A stretch of 64,000 nucleotides of DNA from Bacteriovoracaceae bacterium. Its GTDB lineage: Bacteria; Bdellovibrionota; Bacteriovoracia; Bacteriovoracales; Bacteriovoracaceae. Each line of letters begins with the position of its first letter. Position 1 is the stretch's first letter. The stretch is from positions 26,675 to 90,674 of the forward strand of contig JADHTQ010000015.1 of NCBI GenBank assembly GCA_016784965.1. Direction: 5' to 3'. The notes beneath the pieces were generated by a model, which saw only the letters and a list, made by a program, of their open reading frames with translations, was not told where the DNA came from and did not search any database. Of the stretch, positions 52,155 to 61,176 are shown piece after piece. The position numbers and the translations under genes were made by a program.

Positions 52155-52567
52155 ATGAAAAATGTGATTTAACTTTTGATCATTTGGGATTGGCCGTTTC
52201 TCGAGTGTCAAGGGCGTTAGACTTCGTTTGTTGCCTAGGTTATTCTGTGGGTGCAGAAGTTTTTGATCCTGAGCAGAAAGTTAACCTTATTCTGTGTAAG
52301 CATGATAATATGCCCGCTATTGAAATAATTTATAAGGTCTTAGAGAATGGACCATTGACCGAAATTTTGAAGCACCGAAGTGAGCTGATGTATCACGTGT
52401 GTTATCGGACTAAAAACCTTGATAAATCTCTTAATCAGTTACAGTCCTCTGGAGTTCGTTTTGTTTGTGTGTCACCACCCAAACCAGCAATTTTGTTTGA
52501 AAAGAATCCAGTTTCATTCTATCTTGTATCTGGATTTGGTTTGATTGAAATTCTTGAAATAAGTTGA
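52151..52567 (+). CDS. VOC-fold (glyoxalase/methylmalonyl-CoA-epimerase-like) protein
   Basis: A 138-residue protein with two beta-alpha-beta-beta-beta modules: FDHLGLAVSRVSRALDFV, AIEIIYKVLENGPL, MYHVCYRTKNLDKSLNQL and FGLIEILEIS. The metal-binding His/Glu residues typical of VOC enzymes (FDHLG, AIEII, YHVC, IEILE) are all visible. It may epimerise or isomerise the ACP- or CoA-bound acyl unit, as methylmalonyl-CoA epimerase does. The ATG overlaps the AAC(3)-like stop. Last gene of the operon; 17 bases from the convergent wzx. Confidence 0.82.
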   Translation: MNEKCDLTFDHLGLAVSRVSRALDFVCCLGYSVGAEVFDPEQKVNLILCKHDNMPAIEIIYKVLENGPLTEILKHRSELMYHVCYRTKNLDKSLNQLQSSGVRFVCVSPPKPAILFEKNPVSFYLVSGFGLIEILEIS

Positions 52568-52584
52568 ATTTAATAAGTCTGGCC

Positions 52585-54003
52585 TTAAATTGATAAAGAT
52601 CCTTTATTTTTAAATATTACTATTGTATCAACAATATTTTTTCTAAACATAAATAAAAATAAGGCCATCAGTACGATCTTTGTTAGGAGAAGTAATTTAT
52701 AGTCAATATTTCTAAAAACTACAATAATCAAAATTGAGAGTATTATAAATCCAAATAGTTTCAAGATATACTTATACTCAAAGAGAATATTGTAAGACTT
52801 TTGTGATAGATAAAATGTGTATCCACCTACCAAGAGACCTGTAAGGAGAGTTGCTAGTGCCGCACCTTGTTCATTCCAATAAGTTATAAAGTAATAATTT
52901 AAAGGAGCACCTATTAATACTTGTAGTAAAGATAGGAGTAGTACAATCCAAGATTTTTTCTTAAATACCAGTTGATTTTGTTTCCCAAAAAATAATGTTA
53001 AGTAATAAAAAGCAAGGACCATGATTAAAATATATGAATCATGATAGTCCTGTGATGTTGCCAAAAATAGTGCTTCTTGCGAAAAGAGACATAGAATAAA
53101 GGTTGCCAGTGCTGCCAAGAAAAAAAAAGGCGTTAAAAATACTCCTATCTGACGCCTTATCTTCAAAGAATCACCCTCAAACATTTTTTTATAAACTACA
53201 GGAGTAAAGATATTTCCTAGAGTAGTTCCTCCTACAAAAATTATAAAAGAAAATTTTTGAGCTATAGAATATTTCCCCACAGCACCAAGAGTTATAAGAA
53301 GACCTAACATGTACTTATCAACCTGAGAACTAATTGTTCCGATAAATATTCTAGGGGTCAATGGAAGAGATACGGGCAGCACTTTTTTAATAAAATTAAA
53401 ATCATACTTTGCGCCTTTTTTAATCAGATAAGCAAAAAGGTAAAGAGCAACAAAGGCATTTACTATAAGGTGAGAGTAAAGATAGGAGTATAACTTACCA
53501 TTGTTTAATATTGTCCAGCTGATAATTAGTGTATTGACAGATATTGTAACGAATATCTGTGAATAAAAAAAGCTTTTAGCGTCTTCTTTACATTTGAAAT
53601 AGGACATAATCAACATTCTACAATTTGTAAAAGTTGAAACTAGGTGAAAAATTATTATAACTGGATATAGTTGAGAATTAGTAAAGAGAAGGTTTGAGAA
53701 AAACTCCTTAAAAAAAAGGATGACGCCAGTCATGGCAAATGACGAAACTAATGCGTAGGTGGCGTAAGTAAAGAGTAGATCTTTCTCTCGGTTTTTTTTG
53801 CTCCACTCGAAAAAATTTCTTTCAAAAAATACATTTAACCCCTGGAATGAGAGCCCGCCAGTCAAGGAGCCAAAAATTTGGCCTAAAGCAAGAATACCAA
53901 AATCAGTTGGTGATAAGTGTCTGGTTAAAAAGGGTAGGATAATAAATGGAATCAGGCTTGTTAGCAAAGTTGTAAAAGTGTAGTAGAGGAAATTATTTCT
54001 CAT
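52585..54003 (-). CDS. wzx: O-unit/lipid-linked oligosaccharide flippase (Wzx)
   Basis: A 472-residue MOP-superfamily transporter with about 12 transmembrane helices. The N-terminal TTLLTSLIPFIILPFLTRHL and FGILALGQIFGSLTGGLSF pattern is typical of Polysacc_synt flippases. It moves the undecaprenyl-linked repeat across the inner membrane. The ATG overlaps the stop of the PFTS-motif gene by four bases. It is the last gene of the long minus-strand export operon. Substrate specificity cannot be read from sequence. Confidence 0.88.
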   Translation of the reverse strand: MRNNFLYYTFTTLLTSLIPFIILPFLTRHLSPTDFGILALGQIFGSLTGGLSFQGLNVFFERNFFEWSKKNREKDLLFTYATYALVSSFAMTGVILFFKEFFSNLLFTNSQLYPVIIIFHLVSTFTNCRMLIMSYFKCKEDAKSFFYSQIFVTISVNTLIISWTILNNGKLYSYLYSHLIVNAFVALYLFAYLIKKGAKYDFNFIKKVLPVSLPLTPRIFIGTISSQVDKYMLGLLITLGAVGKYSIAQKFSFIIFVGGTTLGNIFTPVVYKKMFEGDSLKIRRQIGVFLTPFFFLAALATFILCLFSQEALFLATSQDYHDSYILIMVLAFYYLTLFFGKQNQLVFKKKSWIVLLLSLLQVLIGAPLNYYFITYWNEQGAALATLLTGLLVGGYTFYLSQKSYNILFEYKYILKLFGFIILSILIIVVFRNIDYKLLLLTKIVLMALFLFMFRKNIVDTIVIFKNKGSLSI

Positions 54004-55541
54004 TTTGTGGACCTTATTTTGGCCATGTAATGATAGTTAATTTTTTCTTTTAGATTTTCATACCCTTGGATAAAATCACTGTTTTTCCCTAAGTCAATGT
54101 TGCACTCCAATTGGCCAGAAGGGTCATAAAAGATAGAAGGTATATTATTAATGTCAGAAATATACAATGCTGATGTAAATGGAATTGCAATCACCAGATC
54201 AACACTTCTTACTAACGAGTAAAGATTTAAATTATAGTCCAAGACGTGTATATGTTCATTTTTGTTCAGGTAATCAACATATTGAAGATTGTGATGTATT
54301 TTACTTATCTGTCGTTTCGGTTTTAAAAACAGTTTAATATTATTCGATAAGTATCGTGTACTCTCTTCAATGTCCGATAAAAACCTTAATGTAGTCTCTA
54401 GTGAGTAGTAATTCATTCCTTTGACTCGTCCTCCAAGATAATTATCTGTCCATGATTGAGATGTAGGAGTGACATCAAAGCAAAGTATTTTAAATTCACC
54501 ATCAAGCTTAATTTTCGAACAATTGTCATTGTAAAATAGTACCGTACCAACAACTGATACATCTTTTGCGGTAGGGATATTCTTTTTTACCCAATCGGCA
54601 TGCTCTTCATTCCAAACCCAAACCTTGTCGGCTTTTAGATACTGAAAAACAGGGTGCTCAGCGACTCTCGCGCCTTTAAACTTAAGTCCGCGAGTATTGC
54701 AGGCATAAAAGATCATATGGGTTATAAATGTTTTTTCCGGTAGGCTAACCAGAGGCAATAATTGTTTGGATGCATCAGAGTTATCGAATACAAAATGATT
54801 TAACAATTTTTTACGGCCAATAAGATTTATGGTGGGTAACCAAAAAAAATCTTTATCAAGTAGTATGAAGATAGGAAAATTTATTACTAATTTTAGATAT
54901 ATAAAAAAACAATAAAATGTGAAAGTACATATTCTTACCGTATCTGCTATACTCAATTTACTTGCGCCTAGTAAATTGAGTAGGGGGTACTTGCAAAACG
55001 TTACACCTTGAGTGTCCCCAGTAACATGTCGATTTACTCCAAGATAAAGTTTTGAAGTATTTATAAATCCAAAGGGTCCATTGTTTAGAAAGTTAAATGC
55101 TTCTTTCTTATTTGCACTTTCATAAATATTTTCTCGTCCATATGCACTTAGTATGGCAACAGACTGTTGTGTCTTTTTACCAAAAAATAGCCCACGTAAA
55201 ATATATAAAAATGTGTAAGCATTTCCAGCTAAAAGTAGAAAAAAGACTTTAAGAAAATACTTAATTTTAAAAACTGGCTTGCCATTAATAATTGAAATAG
55301 ATTCAAGCTCAATATCAATGTTTTGGTTATCTTTATCCTCTTGATAAAGTGCGCAATATTTAGACATAATTGTATGTGAAAGGGCCTGTTTTAGCCTAAG
55401 CTCAACATTAGAATATTCAAAAAATTTTACATTTGTATTGGGAGGGAAATTGTGTTTTACAGTTGTATCAACATACTTTCTTAAGGAGTTATAAATTTTA
55501 TACTGTAAATTAAATTCGCTCACCATCACCTCTATGGCCAT
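54000..55541 (-). CDS. Polysaccharide biosynthesis PFTS-motif protein (possible glycosyltransferase)
   Basis: A 513-residue protein containing AIPFTSALYISDINNIPSIF near residues 455-475, the PFTS motif that names a family of polysaccharide locus proteins. Two or three hydrophobic helices (about 92-112 and 210-235) lie in the N-terminal half. The C-terminal half looks GT-B-like: VWVWNEEHADWVKK, SVVGTVLFYND, FLKPKRQISKIHHN and a final PSIFYDPSGQ block comparable to nucleotide-sugar-binding ends of capsule transferases. No function has been shown, to my knowledge. It overlaps wzx. Start among several in-frame codons is uncertain. Confidence 0.7.
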   Translation of the reverse strand: MAIEVMVSEFNLQYKIYNSLRKYVDTTVKHNFPPNTNVKFFEYSNVELRLKQALSHTIMSKYCALYQEDKDNQNIDIELESISIINGKPVFKIKYFLKVFFLLLAGNAYTFLYILRGLFFGKKTQQSVAILSAYGRENIYESANKKEAFNFLNNGPFGFINTSKLYLGVNRHVTGDTQGVTFCKYPLLNLLGASKLSIADTVRICTFTFYCFFIYLKLVINFPIFILLDKDFFWLPTINLIGRKKLLNHFVFDNSDASKQLLPLVSLPEKTFITHMIFYACNTRGLKFKGARVAEHPVFQYLKADKVWVWNEEHADWVKKNIPTAKDVSVVGTVLFYNDNCSKIKLDGEFKILCFDVTPTSQSWTDNYLGGRVKGMNYYSLETTLRFLSDIEESTRYLSNNIKLFLKPKRQISKIHHNLQYVDYLNKNEHIHVLDYNLNLYSLVRSVDLVIAIPFTSALYISDINNIPSIFYDPSGQLECNIDLGKNSDFIQGYENLKEKINYHYMAKIRSTK

Positions 55542-55583
55542 CTTGCTTAAAATGATCAGAAATTTAAAAAAAATGGCAATTGA

Positions 55584-56591
55584 TTAATGATTTGTGAAAA
55601 AGCCAAATTTCTTTCGATTCCCTAAAGACTCACCAATTGTGGCCCAATTATTATGGGTTGGTCGAAAAAAACTTGCTAAAATATTCAACCTATGCCCAAT
55701 CCTTGATCTCCATTTAGTAGGCACAAGCCAGGCCAAATTCTTATTATTTTTTTTAAGAATATTCTCAATCGCACAAAGGTTCTCACCAATTAATTGCTGA
55801 GTAATGGGCAACTCAAGAAGTTTAAAGCAATAGTCATAATATCCATAAACAAATCCTGCAAATATCAAATTAATTGTCTTATTGACTTTCTGTTTTTGGG
55901 GAAACTGTTCCAACCATTCTTCAATTTTATTGGGCGCTCTGAAGTATAAGGCATCACCAAAAATTAAACTTCCCTTGGTGTTTAACGTAGTTGTCTTGGT
56001 TTGATATTTCCAGTAAGATTTTTTCAGATCTTGTAAATCCATATTTAATGAATTTCGAACCAGAACATCGATATCAGAAAATAGTGGCTGATTTTGATAA
56101 AGTTGATGAAACTCAACTTCAATTTGCAAACCCACACATTGTTTTAAAATTTTTTCTCCACCTTTTATTATATCAAGCTCTGTTCCTTGAGTGTCTATTT
56201 TGACAAAATCAAGGGATTCAATTTTTTTTTGTTTGTATAAATCGTCTAAAGCAACGCAGGAAATTTGTTGATTGCTTTCGATATTAAAGCGATCGCATTC
56301 GGGAAAAGAGTTTAGAAAATTCAAGTTAGGTTTAAGCAGAGAAGAGGCACCTCTGTTCTTTGTTAAATATAGATTTTTTTCTTCCTCACAAAGAGATAAA
56401 GCTTTATTGATTATCGTAAAATTTTCAGAGATGTTTTGACACTCTTCTTTGTCAGGCTCAAACGCAACTATAGAGAGAAAATCTTGATAGTTAATCCAAG
56501 GTTGTTCTAGACCCCCTCGAGCACCAATGTCACAAAGTGTAAACTTGGATTTTGTGTGAGTAAAAAGATTACTCCAGTTGTCAAATTTCAT
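55584..56591 (-). CDS. FkbM-family methyltransferase (second copy)
   Basis: 335 residues from the ATG at 56591 (GGGA seven bases upstream); an in-frame TTG at 56654 would add a hydrophobic helix and cannot be excluded. Motif I is FTLCDIGARGGLEQPW, with an Arg-Gly-Gly variant of the usual GANVG; post-I is IVAFEPDKEECQNI; the FkbM core KIDTQGTELDIIKGGEKIL is intact. The C-terminal 100 residues form a domain of its own (GFVYGYYDYCFKLLELP). Likely O-methylates a sugar of the repeat. Between the PFTS gene and wzy. Confidence 0.8.
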   Translation of the reverse strand: MKFDNWSNLFTHTKSKFTLCDIGARGGLEQPWINYQDFLSIVAFEPDKEECQNISENFTIINKALSLCEEEKNLYLTKNRGASSLLKPNLNFLNSFPECDRFNIESNQQISCVALDDLYKQKKIESLDFVKIDTQGTELDIIKGGEKILKQCVGLQIEVEFHQLYQNQPLFSDIDVLVRNSLNMDLQDLKKSYWKYQTKTTTLNTKGSLIFGDALYFRAPNKIEEWLEQFPQKQKVNKTINLIFAGFVYGYYDYCFKLLELPITQQLIGENLCAIENILKKNNKNLAWLVPTKWRSRIGHRLNILASFFRPTHNNWATIGESLGNRKKFGFFTNH

Positions 56592-56719
56592 AAATATTCC
56601 CGAAAAAAAGAGTAGAATTGCCGCTATAGTAGCGATAATAACTCGTAAATTCAATCAATAGTTTTATTCTAGACCAACAATACGCTTGTGCCCTGCTTGG
56701 GCAGAACATATATTGTAGA

Positions 56720-57961
56720 TTAAAGAACATTTTCACAAGTGCTCTTTGTGTTGATTTCTGTATACTGCTTACTTTCAAGGTAAACAGGTTTAAGCACTGC
56801 AAAAAGAGGAAATAACGAAAAGCCAGCTATAAAACAAAAAATATTTGATCGCCAAGCAGAAAAGCTCATTGGAAAAAGCAATATTACCAGTAAATTTATC
56901 CAAATGAGTTTCTTGTGTGTTTTAAAAACGGTTTCATGTTTCAGGTACATTTTTACGTAAAATACAAGGGCAGTGATTCCTGCAGGTAGTGCAATCAATG
57001 CCTGTTTGATTATTGAGACATAGCCTGAGATATGTTCACCTGGTTTTAAAAAACCTAAAGTTGGTGTATACCGAAGCAACCACGACAACTCATTGGTGTA
57101 ACCGAGTGAATCAACAAGATTATTTACTCTAAAGAAGATACTATTCATAATAGTGTTACTAGATAAATTATACACATAGAGCCCTGGGAAAAGGATTTTG
57201 TAAAGAGTGATTAAACATCCCATAAATAAAAAAATATATAGATACCCTAGCTTTTTGTGGGTCAATACTAATCCTATAATTAACAAAGCTAAAAAAATAA
57301 AGACAAGTTTAGACATTGCTAAAACGGCCATTAAACAAAGAATAATAAAATTAGGAGCAAATTTTTTATTATCTTGTGAAAAATATAGCGCAAATGAAAA
57401 TAAGATAATGAGTTGCAAAAATGTATTTGATTCCATCAAGCCAAATGGGCGAGCTTGATAATGAGAGTAGAGACTCAAGAAATTAAGCTGGTCATAAGAG
57501 GTAAAAATCATGTTACTGGGGGTAAGAGAGTAGTTCCATCCAGCTGCAAAAACTTGTGCCCACTCTCCTACACCAATGACCTGTAAGCTCATGAAAATCA
57601 CATTAATGAAACAAAACATCATGAGCTGGTAGTATACCAAGGTTCTACTTCTAAGAGCGATGACGGCCCCAGCTGCACAGAAACAAGTATTTAATAACGC
57701 GATGTAAAATACACTGTCCTGTTGGGTCATAATAGTATAAATTTTAAGACCAATAGTTGAACCAATTAGGAGAGAGCAAAACAGTTTATGTTTATAAGAT
57801 GAATAAAGTATAATGATAACGGAAGCAATATTGCCCCAACCTATAATTTGACCAAGTCTGCCAAGCCACGGCTGCTCGTTAAAGACTAGAGTCATAATCA
57901 GACCAGGTAAAATCCACAGCGACGCTATAGAGTATAATGAGATGCTATTTTTTTCAGTCAT
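56720..57961 (-). CDS. wzy: O-antigen polymerase (Wzy-like)
   Basis: A 413-residue inner-membrane protein with about 11 helices and a large periplasmic loop near residues 270-320, the topology of Wzy polymerases. Sequence conservation in this family is poor, so the call rests on topology, length and position between the Wzz-like gene and the FkbM/PFTS/wzx genes. The loop includes RVNNLVDSLGYTNELSWLLR with arginines where Wzy enzymes need them. ATG overlaps the Wzz-like stop (ATGA). Confidence 0.75.
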   Translation of the reverse strand: MTEKNSISLYSIASLWILPGLIMTLVFNEQPWLGRLGQIIGWGNIASVIIILYSSYKHKLFCSLLIGSTIGLKIYTIMTQQDSVFYIALLNTCFCAAGAVIALRSRTLVYYQLMMFCFINVIFMSLQVIGVGEWAQVFAAGWNYSLTPSNMIFTSYDQLNFLSLYSHYQARPFGLMESNTFLQLIILFSFALYFSQDNKKFAPNFIILCLMAVLAMSKLVFIFLALLIIGLVLTHKKLGYLYIFLFMGCLITLYKILFPGLYVYNLSSNTIMNSIFFRVNNLVDSLGYTNELSWLLRYTPTLGFLKPGEHISGYVSIIKQALIALPAGITALVFYVKMYLKHETVFKTHKKLIWINLLVILLFPMSFSAWRSNIFCFIAGFSLFPLFAVLKPVYLESKQYTEINTKSTCENVL

Positions 57962-58641
57962 GTGTTTTGACTAGAGTGATTCTTTAAAATATTAAGAAGA
58001 TATTCGATTGTTAAAGATATAAAAATTCCAAAAAACAAGGATACAATAAAAATAATAACAATTTTTTTTGGGACATTGATCCTTGAATTTTGAATTTTGG
58101 GTTTGAAGATCACTTGAGGTCCGACATTATCAGGGCGGGATAAATATCTAATTGGTATTACACTTTTTGTTTTTATCGCATTAATGTTACTTTGAACTTT
58201 ATCAAAAGCGGCTTGATATTCGCTTCTTAGGTGAGTCATTAAAATATTGAGGATTTGAGATAGGCCTTTGAGGGATTTATGAGCTGAATGTGCTTGATAC
58301 TCAAGAGTAAACAAGACATTAAGTGCTTTTTCTGAATTGCGGACTACAGAAAAGTTATTGAATTGAAATGAGAGGGCGTTAAGCTCTCCAAAGTTTAAAT
58401 CTGAAAATGTTCCTCGCTTAAATTCTTGGTGTAAATACCTAGTTATTGAGAAATGATCGCTGACTTTTTCGCCAGCGATTGTGCCCACTTTAATAATCGT
58501 AGATGCTTTTTTATCTGATCCAATGCTCAAATAACTGATCGAAGTGGTAATAATTGCAAATATAAGTATTGCCCACTTCCATTTGTATATAATATTGAAA
58601 GTATGGACAATTTCGTTGTCAAAATGATCGTTTGTCCCCAT
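57958..58641 (-). CDS. wzz: Wzz-like chain-length determinant
   Basis: A 227-residue protein with two terminal membrane helices (about 22-45 and 190-212) and a periplasmic coiled region between, with a proline-rich stretch before the second helix (ISRPDN-like segment, VIFKPKIQNSRINVPKK). This is the PCP-1 pattern, but shorter than E. coli Wzz (about 325 residues), so the periplasmic domain is reduced. GGAG lies six bases before the ATG. Directly precedes wzy with a four-base overlap. Confidence 0.8.
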   Translation of the reverse strand: MGTNDHFDNEIVHTFNIIYKWKWAILIFAIITTSISYLSIGSDKKASTIIKVGTIAGEKVSDHFSITRYLHQEFKRGTFSDLNFGELNALSFQFNNFSVVRNSEKALNVLFTLEYQAHSAHKSLKGLSQILNILMTHLRSEYQAAFDKVQSNINAIKTKSVIPIRYLSRPDNVGPQVIFKPKIQNSRINVPKKIVIIFIVSLFFGIFISLTIEYLLNILKNHSSQNT

Positions 58642-58684
58642 CCATTACTCCACATGATATATTAAAAAAATAAACAACAAAATT

Positions 58685-59959
58685 CTACGACTCTTTCTTT
58701 CTTTTGAAAAGGAAGAATGCGGCATATGCGGCATAGATAGAGATTACTGGTAAAAAACTATCGCGTAATCTTCCTTGTGCAGGGCCGACGTATGCAAATA
58801 GCAAAAGGAAGCAAAAGAGTGGAAAAAACATTAACAAATTGAGTAGGAGGTCTTTTTTAATTCTCTTGAATAATCCACCAAGCATAAGAAAAATGATAAT
58901 TTGGTTGAAAAATGTACCCCAAATGCCAAGGTATGCAAACTTGTCGTAAAGAGAAAACTTATTAAAAGTAAAAAATGGTGTGAATAAAATTTTGATAAAT
59001 GCCAAGGGATATGGGATTTCTGTGTTCCATCTTTTGTTAATGTCGGAATATCCATTATAGCTTCGTCTCCATGAGTCAAGGTGTGAGATATCTTCAAAAA
59101 ACAAGTAAAGTATATATAGTCCAAAAATGCCAAGTATTGAGCACAATGTTATCCGGTATGTTTTGGGTATTTTGGGGGAGAGCAATAACAATCCAAACAA
59201 GGTAATGACAAAAAACGATGCCAGATAGAACCTTTCGTTAAATAATAAAAGGAGGGAGATGAGCAGTGGTAGTAAAAATTTATTTTGGTATTTAAATAAC
59301 ACACGGTGTGAAAAATAGTATATCAATGCCACAAACAAATGAACGTAGACTTCCTTGTAAAATACGATACTGTGAAATAAAACTGTTGGCATAAAGGAAT
59401 AAATTAACAAAGCAATAATCCCAACTTTTTTATCAAATACCCTCGCCCCTAATTTATATATAACAAAGGCACTTAAAATTTTACCCAAAAAAAGAACAGC
59501 TCCACCTACAAAAATATTAGCTCCAAAGAGGTAGAAGAAAACACCTGAAATCATATGAAAAAACAGAAAACGCTCGTCAACATGCTGGGGGATTCTTAGA
59601 ATATTGATTCCCTTCATAAATAGAATACTCTGAGGGAGATGTACGCGGTAAGAGTCAGGCATCCAGATTACTGACTCTGCTGCAGAAGATAAATAAACGC
59701 CCAGATAAATCCCGAGATACATTAGTAGGATGAATGGAAGGTAGTATCTAATATCAATATTAAACACCGGTTCTTTTTTTATTCTATTAAAACATACAAT
59801 AAAAACGGCAAGCAGTGTTAAGATGTATCCGATAGTGATGAAATTGTTATAGAACTTTGTGGAAATATTAGTGAGGTAAGAATAGCATAAACTGCTCAAA
59901 AACAATGTTATATAATTAATGATCCAAAAATAATGTTTTTTCAACAAAGAGTTCATCAT
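58685..59959 (-). CDS. ArnT/GT39-like multi-spanning membrane glycosyltransferase
   Basis: A 424-residue protein with about 11 helices. The first periplasmic loop ends SVIWMPDSYRVHLPQSILFM, with an acidic residue in the position of the GT-C catalytic Asp, and LRIPQHVDERFLFFHMISG follows; this resembles the PMT_2 (ArnT) family. It would use a polyprenyl-phosphate sugar in the periplasm. Its two start codons (ATGATG) sit just past the GT2 stop at 59960. Similar proteins often accompany GtrB-type GT2s. Confidence 0.72.
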   Translation of the reverse strand: MMNSLLKKHYFWIINYITLFLSSLCYSYLTNISTKFYNNFITIGYILTLLAVFIVCFNRIKKEPVFNIDIRYYLPFILLMYLGIYLGVYLSSAAESVIWMPDSYRVHLPQSILFMKGINILRIPQHVDERFLFFHMISGVFFYLFGANIFVGGAVLFLGKILSAFVIYKLGARVFDKKVGIIALLIYSFMPTVLFHSIVFYKEVYVHLFVALIYYFSHRVLFKYQNKFLLPLLISLLLLFNERFYLASFFVITLFGLLLLSPKIPKTYRITLCSILGIFGLYILYLFFEDISHLDSWRRSYNGYSDINKRWNTEIPYPLAFIKILFTPFFTFNKFSLYDKFAYLGIWGTFFNQIIIFLMLGGLFKRIKKDLLLNLLMFFPLFCFLLLFAYVGPAQGRLRDSFLPVISIYAAYAAFFLFKRKKES

Positions 59960-61165
59960 TTACCTTTGGGTGCTGCTCCAAATAGTTTTTTGCTGTTTAG
60001 TTAGGGCCTTTAAAAGCCCTAAAAACAATGCCAAATTGAGATTACAAAAATAGAAAGGGACATATATCAAAAATGGAATTTTTTTGCGATGGCGTATAAG
60101 AAGTCCTATCACCGCGAGCAAGTAGAAGGTGGCATGTGGAACCAGTAGGATTTTATAAAAAGCATAGGTGTTTGCAAGATACAGGTTGAGCAAAAATAAA
60201 ATGATCAAAAAAACTGGGGCGCACCAGCGCAAGATTCGGTGAGACCAAAAAATAAAAGATCTAATCCCAATAAACGGATTGAACAATTTTAGCAGGTGTA
60301 AAAGGGCGATATAGTGACCTGCACCATCGCGAATATGTCTTTTAAATTCCCCACCAACAGAAGGCGCCACTTCTTCATATGCTTTGGCCTCGGGAGCGTA
60401 GAGTGATTTATAACCATTTTGTACAATTTTCATGGAGATCATAAAATCATCATTAATTGTACCTAGTGGCATCTTTTCAAAAAGTTGTTTTTTGATGGCA
60501 TAAATTGCACCATTAGCTCCTGCTACATACCCCAGGTGACTTTCCATAATTTTAAGCTGAGTTTCATATTTCCAGTATATGCTCTCTCCTGTGCCGCTTA
60601 TTATATCTTTTGGATTATGGTATATAAGGCGCCCGCAAACACAACCAACATCTTGTGGAGCTAATCTGCTGACAAGCTCTTTAAGTGCGTTACTATCGTA
60701 CATCGTGTTGGCGTCAGAAAAAACGATAATATCTGTGGAGACGGATTCAATTGCGGCGTTTATGACGTTTGATTTTCCCATTCGCTTAAATTCAATTAGT
60801 TTTATCTGGGGGTGCTGTTTTGATAAGCACTCTACAATGCTACTCGTTTTGTCACTGGAGCCATCAGAGGCAACAATGATTTCTAGACAATCCAGTGGAT
60901 AGTTGAGTTCTAGAGTGTTTTGCAGTTTTGCCTCAATAATTTTTTCTTCATTATAAGCAGCTATTAGCATTGTCAATTTTGGTAATTGAGTTGTTTGGGG
61001 GGCAACCTGATTTGACGTTAACTTTGACGTTAACTTTGACGTTAACTTTAATTTTAACTTAAATCTTGATTTTCTCGTTAGAATTTTTAAACAAAGAAAA
61101 TAAAAAATGTACGTATGTAGTAAAAGACTAATTAGTAACCAGAAAACAAGATGGAAAACTAACAT
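59960..61165 (-). CDS. Membrane-anchored glycosyltransferase family 2
   Basis: A 401-residue processive-type GT2. One N-terminal helix, then a GT-A domain: LTMLIAAYNEEKIIEAKL, ASDGSSDKTSSI, VFSDANTMYDSNAL and TINDDFMISMKIVQNGYKS, then about three C-terminal helices. Between helix 1 and the catalytic domain is a tandem repeat of Leu-Thr-Ser-Lys encoded by a 12-base DNA repeat (61011-61058), a length-variable linker. Resembles BcsA/NodC-like enzymes without the QxxRW motif in clear form. Acceptor unknown. Confidence 0.82.
   Translation of the reverse strand: MLVFHLVFWLLISLLLHTYIFYFLCLKILTRKSRFKLKLKLTSKLTSKLTSNQVAPQTTQLPKLTMLIAAYNEEKIIEAKLQNTLELNYPLDCLEIIVASDGSSDKTSSIVECLSKQHPQIKLIEFKRMGKSNVINAAIESVSTDIIVFSDANTMYDSNALKELVSRLAPQDVGCVCGRLIYHNPKDIISGTGESIYWKYETQLKIMESHLGYVAGANGAIYAIKKQLFEKMPLGTINDDFMISMKIVQNGYKSLYAPEAKAYEEVAPSVGGEFKRHIRDGAGHYIALLHLLKLFNPFIGIRSFIFWSHRILRWCAPVFLIILFLLNLYLANTYAFYKILLVPHATFYLLAVIGLLIRHRKKIPFLIYVPFYFCNLNLALFLGLLKALTKQQKTIWSSTQR
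61011..61058. repeat. 12-base tandem repeat inside the GT2 gene
   Basis: TTTGACGTTAAC three times (61011-61022, 61023-61034, 61035-61046) and a degenerate fourth copy TTTAATTTTAAC (61047-61058). On the coding strand each unit encodes four residues, so copy-number change keeps the frame and only alters linker length. Confidence 0.85.
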
Positions 61166-61176
61166 ATATTTCTCTT

